A stretch of DNA of 64,000 bases, taken from assembly GCF_031846645.1 (NCBI RefSeq), contig NZ_JAVRHN010000015.1, positions 1 to 64,000 on the forward strand, written 5' to 3'. Of this stretch, positions 35,199-43,489 are shown piece after piece. How positions within the stretch are numbered: the stretch's first letter is position 1; every line of letters starts with the position of its first letter. The translations under genes and the position numbers were made by a program. Source of the DNA: Autumnicola psychrophila. Its GTDB lineage: Bacteria > Bacteroidota > Bacteroidia > Flavobacteriales > Flavobacteriaceae. The notes under the pieces are model-generated. The model was not told the DNA's origin. It searched no databases and saw nothing but the letters and a program-made list of their open reading frames with translations.

Positions 35199-35533
35199 AT
35201 CTTAAAATTTATTATCGGGTCAAGATAAAGAAAAAATGTTATGGAGCAATCGGTTGCGTAGTGAGGTTCTTCAGAAAATTATAATATGTATAAAATCTTT
35301 GGCGTGAAGGTTGTTAATAAACCCTTACCTTGCATATTAAAATTGAACTTTTAAATTTGCAGAAAAGTGATATTCACTCTGAGAAGTTGTAGGAAAATTA
35401 TTTCTCAGTAATATCACTTATATAAATGAAATAGAGAAGATTAACTCCCGAATTTTAGCCGCTGTTGGGCTTTATCGTGTATATTTATCGAAATTTTATT
35501 GTGTAATATTCTAGCCAGGTTTTCGAAAATTTT
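35199..35533. other. intergenic region with the second GH43 promoter
   Basis: The LacI-type site at 35245 lies near the GH43 start. The rest separates this gene from the rightward PID-CTERM gene and shows no further ORF or hairpin. Confidence 0.5.
35245..35258 (-). promoter_or_regulatory. LacI-type operator in front of the second GH43 gene
   Basis: AGCAATCGGTTGCG is a more symmetric version of the motif at 23317 and 30608, centred on CG. A GATAAA block again lies to its left, here 21 bases away. Confidence 0.7.
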
Positions 35534-35563
35534 ATGATAAATAGAAATAAACAATTAAAAAAG

Positions 35564-35803
35564 ATGCGGACCTTCCTTATATGGGTCGTGTTGTTTTTTT
35601 CTGGATTTCAGGGATTTTCTCAATGCACTAACCCAGGATATAGGCCATGTGGGGAAAATGGTGCTTGTATTCCATCAAGACAATGTCGCCCAGGCGTGCC
35701 ACCGCCACCGGGTCTTCCTATAGATTTTGGAATTTCAGCATTAATTGCTTCGGGGCTTCTTTTGGGGGGTTATCATCTTCGGAAGAAAAGAGAAGATGAT
35801 TAA
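35564..35803 (+). CDS. small Cys-rich surface protein with PID-CTERM-type sorting tail
   Basis: This 79-aa protein starts from the ATG at 35564 (an upstream ATG at 35534 gives a less typical N-terminus). Order of parts: signal peptide (MRTFLIWVVLFFSGFQGFSQ), a short Cys- and Pro-rich segment with four Cys (CTNPGYRPCGENGACIPSRQ), the PPPPGLPID block, a membrane helix and a basic tail (LRKKRE). The PGLPID-hydrophobic-basic ending matches the PID-CTERM protein-sorting signal of Bacteroidota, thought to be processed by an exosortase-like system. The mature peptide would be only about 30 residues. Its stop overlaps the ribE stop by four bases. Confidence 0.75.
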   Translation: MRTFLIWVVLFFSGFQGFSQCTNPGYRPCGENGACIPSRQCRPGVPPPPGLPIDFGISALIASGLLLGGYHLRKKREDD

Positions 35804-36387
35804 CGCAAGTCATTGATCCGCTTTACATACTTTCCTATTACATCAAATTCCAGGTTCACTATATCTCCTTCCTTTAAATTATGAAAATTAGTATGATTGT
35901 AAGTATAAGGTATTATGGATACACTAAAGCTGTTCTTTCCTGAATTTACCACAGTAAGACTCACACCATTTATGGTAATAGATCCTTTTTCAATAGTAAT
36001 ATTTTGCATAGCAGGATCGTACTCAAAGCTAAAGTTCCAGCTTCCTCCGGCCTCTTCGGTTTTAATACAAATTGCTGTTTGATCTACATGCCCCTGCACG
36101 ATATGGCCATCCAGTCTGTCGCCAAGTTTCATTCCGCGTTCCAGGTTAACCAGATTGCCTTTTTTGAGATTTCCAAAATTTGTCTTCTCAAGGGTTTCTT
36201 TTATTGCAGTTACGCTGTACGTGTCCTCTTCAATAGAAATTACCGTGAGACAGACTCCGTTATGGGCAATACTTTGATCTATCTTAAGCTCGGGAGTGAA
36301 TTTCGCCTTTACTTTAATATGTAAATTCTCTTCTTCTTTGTGTAGTGTAGTAATTTCCCCTACTTCTTCAATGATCCCGGTAAACAT
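35800..36387 (-). CDS. ribE: riboflavin synthase, alpha subunit
   Basis: This 195-aa enzyme dismutates two 6,7-dimethyl-8-ribityllumazine molecules into riboflavin and a pyrimidine precursor. It has the invariant N-terminus MFTGIIEEVG and two tandem lumazine-binding beta-barrel repeats. The first is at about residues 1-95 (SIAHNGVCLTV) and the second at about 96-190 (GHIVQGHVD, ITINGVSLTVV). A C-terminal helix follows. The length is normal. It is divergent from pdxA, pairing two cofactor-synthesis genes across a short intergenic region. Confidence 0.97.
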   Translation of the reverse strand: MFTGIIEEVGEITTLHKEEENLHIKVKAKFTPELKIDQSIAHNGVCLTVISIEEDTYSVTAIKETLEKTNFGNLKKGNLVNLERGMKLGDRLDGHIVQGHVDQTAICIKTEEAGGSWNFSFEYDPAMQNITIEKGSITINGVSLTVVNSGKNSFSVSIIPYTYNHTNFHNLKEGDIVNLEFDVIGKYVKRINDLR

Positions 36388-36448
36388 GGATTGTATTATA
36401 TTAGTTACATTTGTGTTGTAAAAATAGAAATAAAATATCGGGAATTTT

Positions 36449-37525
36449 ATGAAACAAGTTCAAAAGATAAAATTGGGAATTAGTATAGGAGATTTGAATG
36501 GCATAGGGAGTGAGATTGTTCTTAAAACTTTTGACGACTCCCGTATGTTGGATTTTTGTACCCCTGTTATTTTCGCTTCAGCAAAGACTGTCACATTTCT
36601 GAAAAAGCAGTATAAACTATCCCTTAATTTCCAGGGAATAGACGATCCTTCCAAGGCAATAGATGGAAAAATAAACGTGATGAACGTGTGGAAGGAGAAT
36701 GTGAATATCAATTTTGGCGAAGAAGATCCCGAAGTCGGGAAATATGCGTTTCTTTCTCTAGAAGCTGCCACAGTGGCATTGAAAAATGATGATATAGATG
36801 TTTTAGTTACTGCGCCCATAAATAAAAGCAGCATCCAGAGCGAAAACTTCAATTTTCCTGGACATACAGATTATTTAGCACAAGAGCTGGAGGGGGAGAG
36901 CCTTATGTTTATGATTACCGATACGCTTAAAATAGGATTACTTACAGACCATGTGGCTCTAAAAGATATAGCCAGCGTGATTACACCGGAATTAATTCAG
37001 AAGAAAATCGACATTATTCATGAAACTCTGAAACAGGATTTCAGGATTCAAAAGCCGAAAATTGCCGTTTTAGGCATCAATCCTCACAGTGGTGATAACG
37101 GAGTTATAGGCAGGGAAGATGAAGAAATTCTGAAACCAACTTTGCATAAAATCAGGGAAAAGGGTAAGCTCGTTTATGGTCCCTATTCTGCAGATAGCTT
37201 TTTTGGTTCCAAGAATTACAAAAATTTTGATGCGGTGGTTGCTTCTTATCACGACCAGGGGCTTATTCCTTTTAAAACCCTTTCTTTTGGTAACGGAGTG
37301 AATTTTACGGCAGGCTTAAATAAAGTGAGAACCTCACCAGATCATGGAACAGCTTTTGAAATTGCCGGAACCAACTCTGCCAATATAAATTCCTTTAAAG
37401 AGGCTGTATTTAAAGCCATTGAAATTTACAAATGCAGAAAGGAATACAGGAAACTAACAAAGAATGCCTTAAAGAAGCAGGGTAGAAAAGATACTAACAA
37501 AAAATTGTTCACAAAAGATAATTAA
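36449..37525 (+). CDS. pdxA: 4-hydroxythreonine-4-phosphate dehydrogenase
   Basis: This 358-aa enzyme oxidises 4-phosphohydroxy-L-threonine in the DXP-dependent pyridoxal phosphate pathway. It starts IKLGISIGDLNGIGSEI, the usual N-terminal signature. Metal-binding His residues lie in NFPGHTDYLA (about 136) and ASYHDQGLIPFK (about 268). The end has TSPDHGTAFEIAGTNSAN, also conserved. Length is in the family range, with a lysine-rich C-terminal extension. It is followed by the yceD-rpmF-fabH cluster on the same strand. Confidence 0.96.
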   Translation: MKQVQKIKLGISIGDLNGIGSEIVLKTFDDSRMLDFCTPVIFASAKTVTFLKKQYKLSLNFQGIDDPSKAIDGKINVMNVWKENVNINFGEEDPEVGKYAFLSLEAATVALKNDDIDVLVTAPINKSSIQSENFNFPGHTDYLAQELEGESLMFMITDTLKIGLLTDHVALKDIASVITPELIQKKIDIIHETLKQDFRIQKPKIAVLGINPHSGDNGVIGREDEEILKPTLHKIREKGKLVYGPYSADSFFGSKNYKNFDAVVASYHDQGLIPFKTLSFGNGVNFTAGLNKVRTSPDHGTAFEIAGTNSANINSFKEAVFKAIEIYKCRKEYRKLTKNALKKQGRKDTNKKLFTKDN

Positions 37526-37592
37526 TTAATTATATTTTTTATCTTTGCAGCCGCCTAAGCCTAAGGGCCTAGGGCTCGAAACTGAGTTTGAG

Positions 37593-38126
37593 ATGAGAAG
37601 ATTAGCAGCATATACAATCCCCTTTGTGGGATTAAAGCTAGGGAAGCACCAGTTTGAGTACGATATTGATAACGAGTTCTTTGATCATTTTGAGTACGAC
37701 GAATTCAACAGTGTAGATGTAAAAATCGACCTGCTTTTCGAAAAGAAAAATACCATGATGGAGCTTACCTTTAAAGCTTCAGGAACGGTAAATGTTGATT
37801 GCGATATTACGAATGAACCATACGATCAGCCAATAGACAGCAGTCTTTTTCTGGTAATCAAGTTTGGGAATGAGTATAATGACGAAGATGAAGATTTACT
37901 TATAATCCCGCATGGAGAGTATGAGGTAAACGTACAACAATATATTTATGAGCTTATCGTGCTATCTTTGCCAATAAAAAGGGTACATCCCGGCGTTGAA
38001 GATGGAACTTTAAAGTCTGACGTGCTGGATAAGCTGGAAGAACTGAGCATCGACAAGAAAGAAAAAAATAATGAGGAGGATATAGATCCTCGATGGGATA
38101 AACTTAAGAATTTACTAAACGATTAA
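37593..38126 (+). CDS. YceD/DUF177 family protein
   Basis: This 177-aa acidic protein starts at the ATG at 37593 (MRRLAAYTIPFVGLKLGKHQ). The open frame extends further upstream only through a TTG. It has the DUF177/YceD pattern: an N-terminal beta domain (VDVKIDLLFEKKNTMMELTF, then VNVDCDITNEPYD where the family often has Cys residues) and an acidic C-terminal helix with RWDKLKNLL. The family is linked to 23S rRNA/large-subunit biogenesis and is nearly always encoded before rpmF, as here (13-base gap). Confidence 0.9.
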   Translation: MRRLAAYTIPFVGLKLGKHQFEYDIDNEFFDHFEYDEFNSVDVKIDLLFEKKNTMMELTFKASGTVNVDCDITNEPYDQPIDSSLFLVIKFGNEYNDEDEDLLIIPHGEYEVNVQQYIYELIVLSLPIKRVHPGVEDGTLKSDVLDKLEELSIDKKEKNNEEDIDPRWDKLKNLLND

Positions 38127-38139
38127 ATAATAGCAAGCC

Positions 38140-38337
38140 ATGGCACATCCAAAGAGAAAAATCTCTAAAACCAGAAGAGATAAAAGAAGGACACATTATA
38201 AGGCCTCGGTACCAAAAATAGCTACCGACCCTACAACAGGCGAAGCACATTTGTACCATAGAGCACACTGGCACGAAGGTAAATTATATTACCGCGGTCA
38301 GGTATTAATAGATAATACAGAAGAAGTAGAGGCTTAA
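38140..38337 (+). CDS. rpmF: 50S ribosomal protein L32
   Basis: This 65-aa basic protein starts AHPKRKISKTRRDKRRTHYK, the L32 signature. The usual zinc ribbon Cys residues are absent, as in many Bacteroidota L32 proteins (zinc-independent form). It lies between yceD and fabH. A hairpin terminator-like structure follows at 38363-38389. Confidence 0.97.
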   Translation: MAHPKRKISKTRRDKRRTHYKASVPKIATDPTTGEAHLYHRAHWHEGKLYYRGQVLIDNTEEVEA

Positions 38338-38362
38338 TGTCTTAGAGCTTCAATAAATTAAG

Positions 38363-38389
38363 AAAACTCTCACGCCGTGGGAGTTTTTT
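38363..38389 (+). terminator. terminator after rpmF
   Basis: Stem AACTCTCAC/GTGGGAGTT is followed by TTTTTTG. It separates the yceD-rpmF transcript from fabH, so fabH probably also has its own promoter in the 38390-38515 gap. Confidence 0.75.
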
Positions 38390-38517
38390 GTTTTTAGTTG
38401 AATAAGTCCTAAAAAGACCTTAATTTGCACCACTTTTAGAAGAAAAATTAGTACATTCCTTTTGATGTGCTTTTTTTTGTGCAGCGGCATGCACATTGGT
38501 GTTTTAAAATTGATTCT

Positions 38518-39513
38518 ATGAATAAAATCACAGCAGCGATTACAGCTGTGGGTGCATATGTTCCCGACGATATTTTAACCAACAAGATGTTGGAGGAAAT
38601 GGTGGATACCAATGATGAGTGGATATTCTCAAGAACAGGAATTAAGGAACGTAGAATTTTAAAAGATCCTAACAAAGGAACCTCTTTTTTAGCTATAGAA
38701 GCTTCAAAAGACCTGCTGAGAAAAACAAATCTTGATCCGCAGGAAATTGATCTTGTATTGGTAGCTACCGCAACACCAGATTTACCTGTTGCGGCAACGA
38801 GCGTTCACGTTGCAACGCAAATTGGAGCTACTAATGCTTTTGCGTATGATATTCAGGCAGCTTGTTCAGGATTTCTTTATGCAATGTCCACCGGTGCAGC
38901 CTATATCGAATCTGGCCGGTATAAAAAAGTATTGGTGATAGGTGCAGATAAAATGTCTTCCATTATCGATTATACAGATAGAACAACCTGTATTATTTTT
39001 GGTGATGGCGCCGGTGCAGTTCTAATGGAACCTAATGAAGAAGGCTTTGGTTTGCAGGACGAAATACTTCGTAGCGATTCGATTGGAAGGGATTCTTTAA
39101 GAATAGAAGCAGGTGGTTCTCTAATGCCTCCTTCAGAAGAAACTGTGGCAAAAAAACTTCATTACGTACGCCAGGATGGAAAAACGGTGTTCAAATTTGC
39201 AGTATCCAACATGGCAGCGGTAAGTGAACAAATCATGAAAAAGAACAATCTTACCAATGAAGATGTAAACTGGCTCATAGCCCATCAGGCGAATAAGCGA
39301 ATAGTGGGAGCTACCGCCAGTAGGATGAATCTGGAAGACGAAAAAGTTCTTATGAATATTCAACGGTATGGAAATACGACTTCTGCTACGTTGCCGTTAC
39401 TACTAAGTGACTACGAAAAAAACTTTAAAAAGGGAGATAACCTTATTTTTGCCTCATTTGGAGGTGGCTTCACCTGGGGTGCAGCCTATCTGAAATGGGC
39501 ATATAATTCTTAA
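38518..39513 (+). CDS. fabH: beta-ketoacyl-ACP synthase III
   Basis: This 331-aa enzyme condenses acetyl-CoA or a branched acyl-CoA primer with malonyl-ACP to start fatty acid synthesis. I chose the ATG at 38518 (MNKITAAITAVGAYVPDDIL); the frame extends 17 codons further but with an atypical N-terminus. The catalytic triad is C116 (IQAACSGFL), H256 (IAHQANKR) and N286 (YGNTTSA). It is followed by accB and accC, linking chain initiation to malonyl-CoA supply. Confidence 0.97.
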   Translation: MNKITAAITAVGAYVPDDILTNKMLEEMVDTNDEWIFSRTGIKERRILKDPNKGTSFLAIEASKDLLRKTNLDPQEIDLVLVATATPDLPVAATSVHVATQIGATNAFAYDIQAACSGFLYAMSTGAAYIESGRYKKVLVIGADKMSSIIDYTDRTTCIIFGDGAGAVLMEPNEEGFGLQDEILRSDSIGRDSLRIEAGGSLMPPSEETVAKKLHYVRQDGKTVFKFAVSNMAAVSEQIMKKNNLTNEDVNWLIAHQANKRIVGATASRMNLEDEKVLMNIQRYGNTTSATLPLLLSDYEKNFKKGDNLIFASFGGGFTWGAAYLKWAYNS

Positions 39514-39534
39514 AAAAACCAACACTTTAATATT

Positions 39535-40047
39535 ATGGATTTAAAAGAAATTCAGAATCTGATAAAGTTTGTAGCCAAGTCTGGTGCCAGTGAGGTTAAA
39601 CTGGAAACGGGAGATGTGAAAATCACTATTAAAACCGGCGGCTCAGACGATAAAGAAACCATCGTACAGCAGGTGCCCATGGCAGGACAAATGCCGCAGC
39701 AAATGCCGGTACAGCAACAGGCGCCTTCGCCGGCTCCCGAAACTGCACCGCAGTCTGGCTCATCTTCTTCAGATAAAAAAGGATCTGCAGCAGAAGATAA
39801 TTCAAATTATATAACCGTCAAGTCACCAATAATTGGAACTTTCTATAGAAAACCTTCACCAGACAAATCTGTATTTGTTGAGGTAGGAGATAGTATTAAA
39901 GAAGGGGATGTGCTCTGCGTAATTGAAGCAATGAAACTTTTCAATGAAATCGAGAGCGAAGTATCCGGTAAAATTGTAAAAGTATTGGTAGACGACTCCT
40001 CTCCTGTAGAGTTTGATCAGCCGTTATTTTTAGTAGACCCTTCATAA
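39535..40047 (+). CDS. accB: biotin carboxyl carrier protein of acetyl-CoA carboxylase
   Basis: This 170-aa protein carries biotin between the carboxylase and transferase subunits. It has an N-terminal helix (LKEIQNLIKFVAKSGASEVK), a Gln/Pro/Ala-rich linker (about residues 46-85) and a C-terminal biotinyl domain. The biotin-accepting K134 lies in VIEAMKLFNE. It is 21 bases after fabH and 54 bases before accC. Confidence 0.97.
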   Translation: MDLKEIQNLIKFVAKSGASEVKLETGDVKITIKTGGSDDKETIVQQVPMAGQMPQQMPVQQQAPSPAPETAPQSGSSSSDKKGSAAEDNSNYITVKSPIIGTFYRKPSPDKSVFVEVGDSIKEGDVLCVIEAMKLFNEIESEVSGKIVKVLVDDSSPVEFDQPLFLVDPS

Positions 40048-40101
40048 TTACTGCCCATTTATCTGAAGAGAAATTTTCTTCAGAAGAAAAACACAATAGG
40101 T

Positions 40102-41454
40102 ATGTTTAAAAAAATATTGATTGCCAATAGAGGAGAAATTGCCCTGCGAATTATCCGTACGTGCAAAGAGATGGGAATTAAGACAGTGGCAGTATATTCT
40201 ACTGCTGATGCCGAAAGTCTCCATGTAAGATTTGCCGATGAAGCCGTATGTATTGGCCCTCCACCAAGTAACTTATCTTATCTAAAGATTTCAAACATTA
40301 TCGCCGCTGCAGAAATTACTAATGCAGACGCGATACATCCAGGTTACGGATTTTTATCTGAAAATGCTAAATTTTCCAAAATCTGCGAGGAACACGGCAT
40401 TAAATTTATCGGCGCCTCTGCAGATATGATTTCCAAAATGGGAGATAAAGCAACCGCAAAAGCTACTATGAAAGCGGCTGGCGTGCCCTGTATTCCAGGT
40501 TCTGAGGGAATTATAAAAGACTTTAAGGAGTGTAAAAAACTTGCTCAGGAAACCGGTTATCCCGTGATGCTAAAAGCAACTGCCGGTGGAGGTGGTAAAG
40601 GAATGCGTGCCGTCTGGAAACCCGAAGACCTTGAAGCTGCATGGGAATCTGCCCGTAAAGAAGCCGATGCTTCTTTTGGAAATGATGGTATGTACATGGA
40701 AAAACTTATCGAAGAACCACGTCATATCGAGATTCAGGTAGTAGGCGATAGCAGCGGGAAAGCCTGTCATCTTTCAGAGAGGGACTGCTCCATTCAAAGG
40801 CGTCATCAAAAGCTTACAGAGGAAACTCCGTCTCCTTTTATGACAGATAAACTTAGAAAGAAAATGGGTGAGGCAGCTGTAAAAGCAGCCGAATATATTA
40901 AGTACGAAGGTGCGGGAACAGTAGAATTTCTTGTAGATAAACACCGTAATTTCTACTTTATGGAAATGAACACACGAATCCAGGTAGAGCATCCAATTAC
41001 CGAGCAGGTAATCGATTACGACCTTATTCGAGAGCAGATTTTAGTCGCTTCCGGAGTGCCAATTTCAGGGAAAAATTACTTCCCGCAGTTGCATTCTATA
41101 GAGTGCAGGATTAATGCAGAAGATCCCTACCACAACTTTCGTCCATCTCCGGGTAAAATTACCAATATGCATGCCCCGGGAGGCCATGGTGTAAGGATAG
41201 ATACTCACGTTTACAGTGGCTATGTCATCCCACCACACTACGATTCCATGATCGCGAAACTTATTACCACTGCCCAAACGAGGGAAGAGGCTATAAATAA
41301 GATGAAGCGTGCACTGGATGAATTTGTGATAGAAGGTATAAAGACCACCATTCCCTTCCACAGGCAGCTTATGGATGAAACCGACTATAAAGAAGGTAAC
41401 TATACTACAAAATTCATGGAATCCTTTAAAATGAAAGCTCCGGAAGAAGCGTAG
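40102..41454 (+). CDS. accC: biotin carboxylase subunit of acetyl-CoA carboxylase
   Basis: This 450-aa ATP-grasp enzyme carboxylates biotin on AccB using bicarbonate. It shows the N-terminal FKKILIANRGEIALRIIRT, the glycine-rich ATP loop ATAGGGGKGMR (about residues 160-170), the ERDCSIQRRHQK segment (about 232-243), EMNTRIQVEHPITEQV (about 290-305) and the C-terminal domain. The length is typical. It ends the fatty-acid initiation cluster and is followed by a hairpin terminator. Confidence 0.98.
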   Translation: MFKKILIANRGEIALRIIRTCKEMGIKTVAVYSTADAESLHVRFADEAVCIGPPPSNLSYLKISNIIAAAEITNADAIHPGYGFLSENAKFSKICEEHGIKFIGASADMISKMGDKATAKATMKAAGVPCIPGSEGIIKDFKECKKLAQETGYPVMLKATAGGGGKGMRAVWKPEDLEAAWESARKEADASFGNDGMYMEKLIEEPRHIEIQVVGDSSGKACHLSERDCSIQRRHQKLTEETPSPFMTDKLRKKMGEAAVKAAEYIKYEGAGTVEFLVDKHRNFYFMEMNTRIQVEHPITEQVIDYDLIREQILVASGVPISGKNYFPQLHSIECRINAEDPYHNFRPSPGKITNMHAPGGHGVRIDTHVYSGYVIPPHYDSMIAKLITTAQTREEAINKMKRALDEFVIEGIKTTIPFHRQLMDETDYKEGNYTTKFMESFKMKAPEEA

Positions 41455-41473
41455 AAATTATCAAATATTAGTA

Positions 41474-41502
41474 AAACCCGGAATTTTTTTCCGGGTTTTT
41501 TG
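41474..41502 (+). terminator. terminator after accC
   Basis: Stem AAACCCGG/CCGGGTTT with an AATTTTTTT-type loop is followed by TTT. Confidence 0.85.
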
Positions 41503-41507
41503 ATTTT

Positions 41508-41646
41508 GGGCGTTACCCCGTGAAAAACGGGGTCGGGCTATCCGTTCTTAGTCCCGCTCCACAAAAAAGTGGAGCGGGAGCTAACCACTCCTATCCCTAA
41601 CGCAACCACCAATCCTGCCGGGCACCCCCTCCTTAAAAAGGAGGGG
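41508..41646 (+). repeat. composite intergenic repeat B, copy 1
   Basis: It contains the hairpins CCCCGT-gaaa-ACGGGG and CCCGCTCCAC-aaaaaa-GTGGAGCGGG and ends in CCCCTCC-ttaaaa-GGAGGGG. The block gtcgggctatccgttcttag...ggagctaacc...aacgcaaccacc recurs reversed at 58225-58353. Confidence 0.8.
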
Positions 41647-41790
41647 AACAGGAAGCAAATAAAATCATTGTTGCAGCAAATAATACATCTCAATTCAGCA
41701 CAATCAAAAGCTCCCTTGAAAAAAGGGAAGGTTTCTTCATTAAAATGGAACTGATAAAGACGAAAGAATAAAAGTAGTTGTCCCTTATCT

Positions 41791-42120
41791 GCAGGTCGAT
41801 AATTGCCATTTCTCAACCTTATTTTAATAAGATGAGAAAAGAAAAATTTTCGTCTCTCGTACCTATAACTTCCTACTTCAAAAAAGGTTGATAATTGCCA
41901 TTTTTCCTATGCAATCAAATTTTATAAAAAGCTCCTTCCCTTTTTTCAAGGGAAGGTGGTTTCATCAGCATGGAGCTGATGAAGACGGAAGGGTAAAAAC
42001 AGCGCACCCTTATCTTCAGGTTGAAATTTGCCATTTTTCGACATCAGCTTTGCTGTGATTAGGAAAAAAATATTAGTGAATTAGTGGTAAAACCTGAAGC
42101 CAAAAATTGCCATTTTTCGG
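41791..42120 (+). repeat. four copies of the GGTCGATAATTGCCATTTTTC motif
   Basis: Copies lie at 41791-41813, 41886-41906, 42018-42040 and 42095-42120, with variations in the first half and a constant TTGCCATTT core. Further copies occur at 60869, 62451 and, reversed, 62729. Confidence 0.75.
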
Positions 42121-42214
42121 TCTATTGACAACATGGTGCGAGTCAACTTAGAAAGTTTTTGTAAATTCATACAAAAGTAGAATATTACCTGCCTTTCCAA
42201 AAAAATCCTTCCGA

Positions 42215-42886
42215 ATGATAAAAAAAATATTCAGGTTTATTCTGAAACTCATTGGTGCTTTATTCCTTTTTTCAATCCTGATGGTAATTATATATAAATG
42301 GGTGCCCGTCCCGTTTACGCCATTAATGGCAATCAGGTTTTTCGAAAATCCGCAGGAGGATATTAGGCACGATTGGGTAGAAATGGAAAAAATATCTGCC
42401 AATTTACAGCTTGCGGTAATTGCGAGTGAAGATCAAAATTTTCCAATCCATAGTGGTTTTGATATGGAAGCTATAGGAAAGGCGATAGAAAATAATAAAA
42501 AAGGAAAAAGAGTGCGCGGGGCCAGCACCATCTCGCAACAAACAGCGAAAAATGTCTTCCTATGGCCACAGCGCAGCTGGTTGCGTAAAGGTTTTGAAGT
42601 ATATTTTACTTTTTTAATTGAACTTTTTTGGAGCAAAGAACGCATCCTGGAGGTTTATTTGAATAGTATAGAAATGGGAAAAAGCATATACGGAGCCGAG
42701 GCTGCCGCAAAGGCCTGGTTCAATAAATCTGCTACTGGATTATCCCAGTACGAAGCTGCTGCCATTGCCGCCATTCTGCCAAACCCAAGAGAATATTCGG
42801 CAAATCCTGCCAGTAATTATATTCAGCAACGTAAAAACTGGATTGTACGGCAAATGAATAATTTGGGGAAGTTAAATCTTGAGTGA
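42215..42886 (+). CDS. mtgA: monofunctional peptidoglycan glycosyltransferase
   Basis: This 223-aa inner-membrane enzyme polymerises lipid II into glycan strands. It has one N-terminal transmembrane helix (about residues 9-29) and a GT51 domain: SEDQNFPIHSGFD with the catalytic Glu (about residue 72), RGASTISQQTAKN (about 103-115), and ILEVYLNSIEMG with the second Glu (about 143-154). There is no transpeptidase domain, and the length fits MtgA. It is followed by the first of the dispersed GACCTCACAGGT palindromes, which may act as its terminator. Confidence 0.95.
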   Translation: MIKKIFRFILKLIGALFLFSILMVIIYKWVPVPFTPLMAIRFFENPQEDIRHDWVEMEKISANLQLAVIASEDQNFPIHSGFDMEAIGKAIENNKKGKRVRGASTISQQTAKNVFLWPQRSWLRKGFEVYFTFLIELFWSKERILEVYLNSIEMGKSIYGAEAAAKAWFNKSATGLSQYEAAAIAAILPNPREYSANPASNYIQQRKNWIVRQMNNLGKLNLE

Positions 42887-42903
42887 AATTATCGAAGATT
42901 TTT

Positions 42904-42936
42904 AGACCTCACAGGTTTTTAATACCTGTGAGGTCT
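42904..42936. repeat. dispersed palindrome, copy 1 (AGACCTCACAGGT)
   Basis: Perfect 13-bp arms AGACCTCACAGGT/ACCTGTGAGGTCT surround a 7-base loop. It is the same element as at 45181 and 58087 and lies directly after the mtgA stop. Confidence 0.92.
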
Positions 42937-42975
42937 AATTTTAAACCACCTCCTTTAATTATAATATCCACATAA

Positions 42976-43428
42976 ATGAATACTATAAAACAAACATTAT
43001 TTGAAGCTTGTGAACAGTACGTTCAGGAACGAATTCAGCGGATTTCTTCTGCAATGAAAGCCCTGGAAAGCGATTTGGAAAACGAATCCAAGAGCAGCGC
43101 AGGAGATAAATACGAAACCGGAAGAGAAATGATCAATATTGAGTGGAATAAGCTTTCCAATCAGTTACAGCAATTTAAAATGCTCAGGGAAACTCTTGAT
43201 AAGGCACGGAATAGGAAATCAACCGGAAAAATTCAATTGGGAAGCTTTATCAAAACTAACATGGCCAGTTATATTGTTGCTATTCCGGCGGGACAAATAG
43301 ATATAGAAGGGGAGAAGTACTTTGCTATTGGAGCGAATTCTCCAATAGCACAAATTCTTCAGGACAAAGAAGCTGGAGAGGATTTCAGCTTTAACGGAAA
43401 AACAAATCATATCGTTTCGGTAGAATAG
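42976..43428 (+). CDS. GreA/GreB C-terminal-like protein
   Basis: This 150-aa protein has a helical N-terminal half (RISSAMKALESDLENESKSS, LQQFKMLRETLDKAR) and a beta-rich C-terminal half with the Gre pattern. The half begins with QLGSFIKTN, continues with NSPIAQILQDKEAGEDF and ends in VSV, matching the GreA/GreB FKBP-like domain. Transcript-cleavage factors have two acidic residues at the coiled-coil tip; here DLENESK could serve. It may bind RNA polymerase or be a Gre homologue of different function. Similar proteins are sometimes labelled 3-oxoacyl-ACP synthase in databases, for which there is no sequence support. Confidence 0.75.
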   Translation: MNTIKQTLFEACEQYVQERIQRISSAMKALESDLENESKSSAGDKYETGREMINIEWNKLSNQLQQFKMLRETLDKARNRKSTGKIQLGSFIKTNMASYIVAIPAGQIDIEGEKYFAIGANSPIAQILQDKEAGEDFSFNGKTNHIVSVE

Positions 43429-43489
43429 TTTTCTTAAACTGTCAATTGTCAGGAAAAAACCGGTGAGGTTTTGAATTTTAAACTATAAC

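Larger units (their letters stand above)
41455..42214. other. 760-bp intergenic array of dispersed repeats
   Basis: No gene is supported here. After the accC terminator come one copy of a composite repeat (41508-41646, related to 58225-58353) and two degenerate copies of a TTCCCTT-AAAAAA-AAGGGAA hairpin with trailing sequence (near 41708 and 41931). Four copies of a GGTCGATAATTGCCATTTTTC motif follow. The start region of mtgA ends the array. Confidence 0.65.

Noticed and set aside
42976..43428. 3-oxoacyl-ACP synthase, the label I recall similar proteins carrying
   Set aside because: It is 150 aa with a coiled coil and a Gre-type C-terminal pattern; no ketosynthase motif is present.
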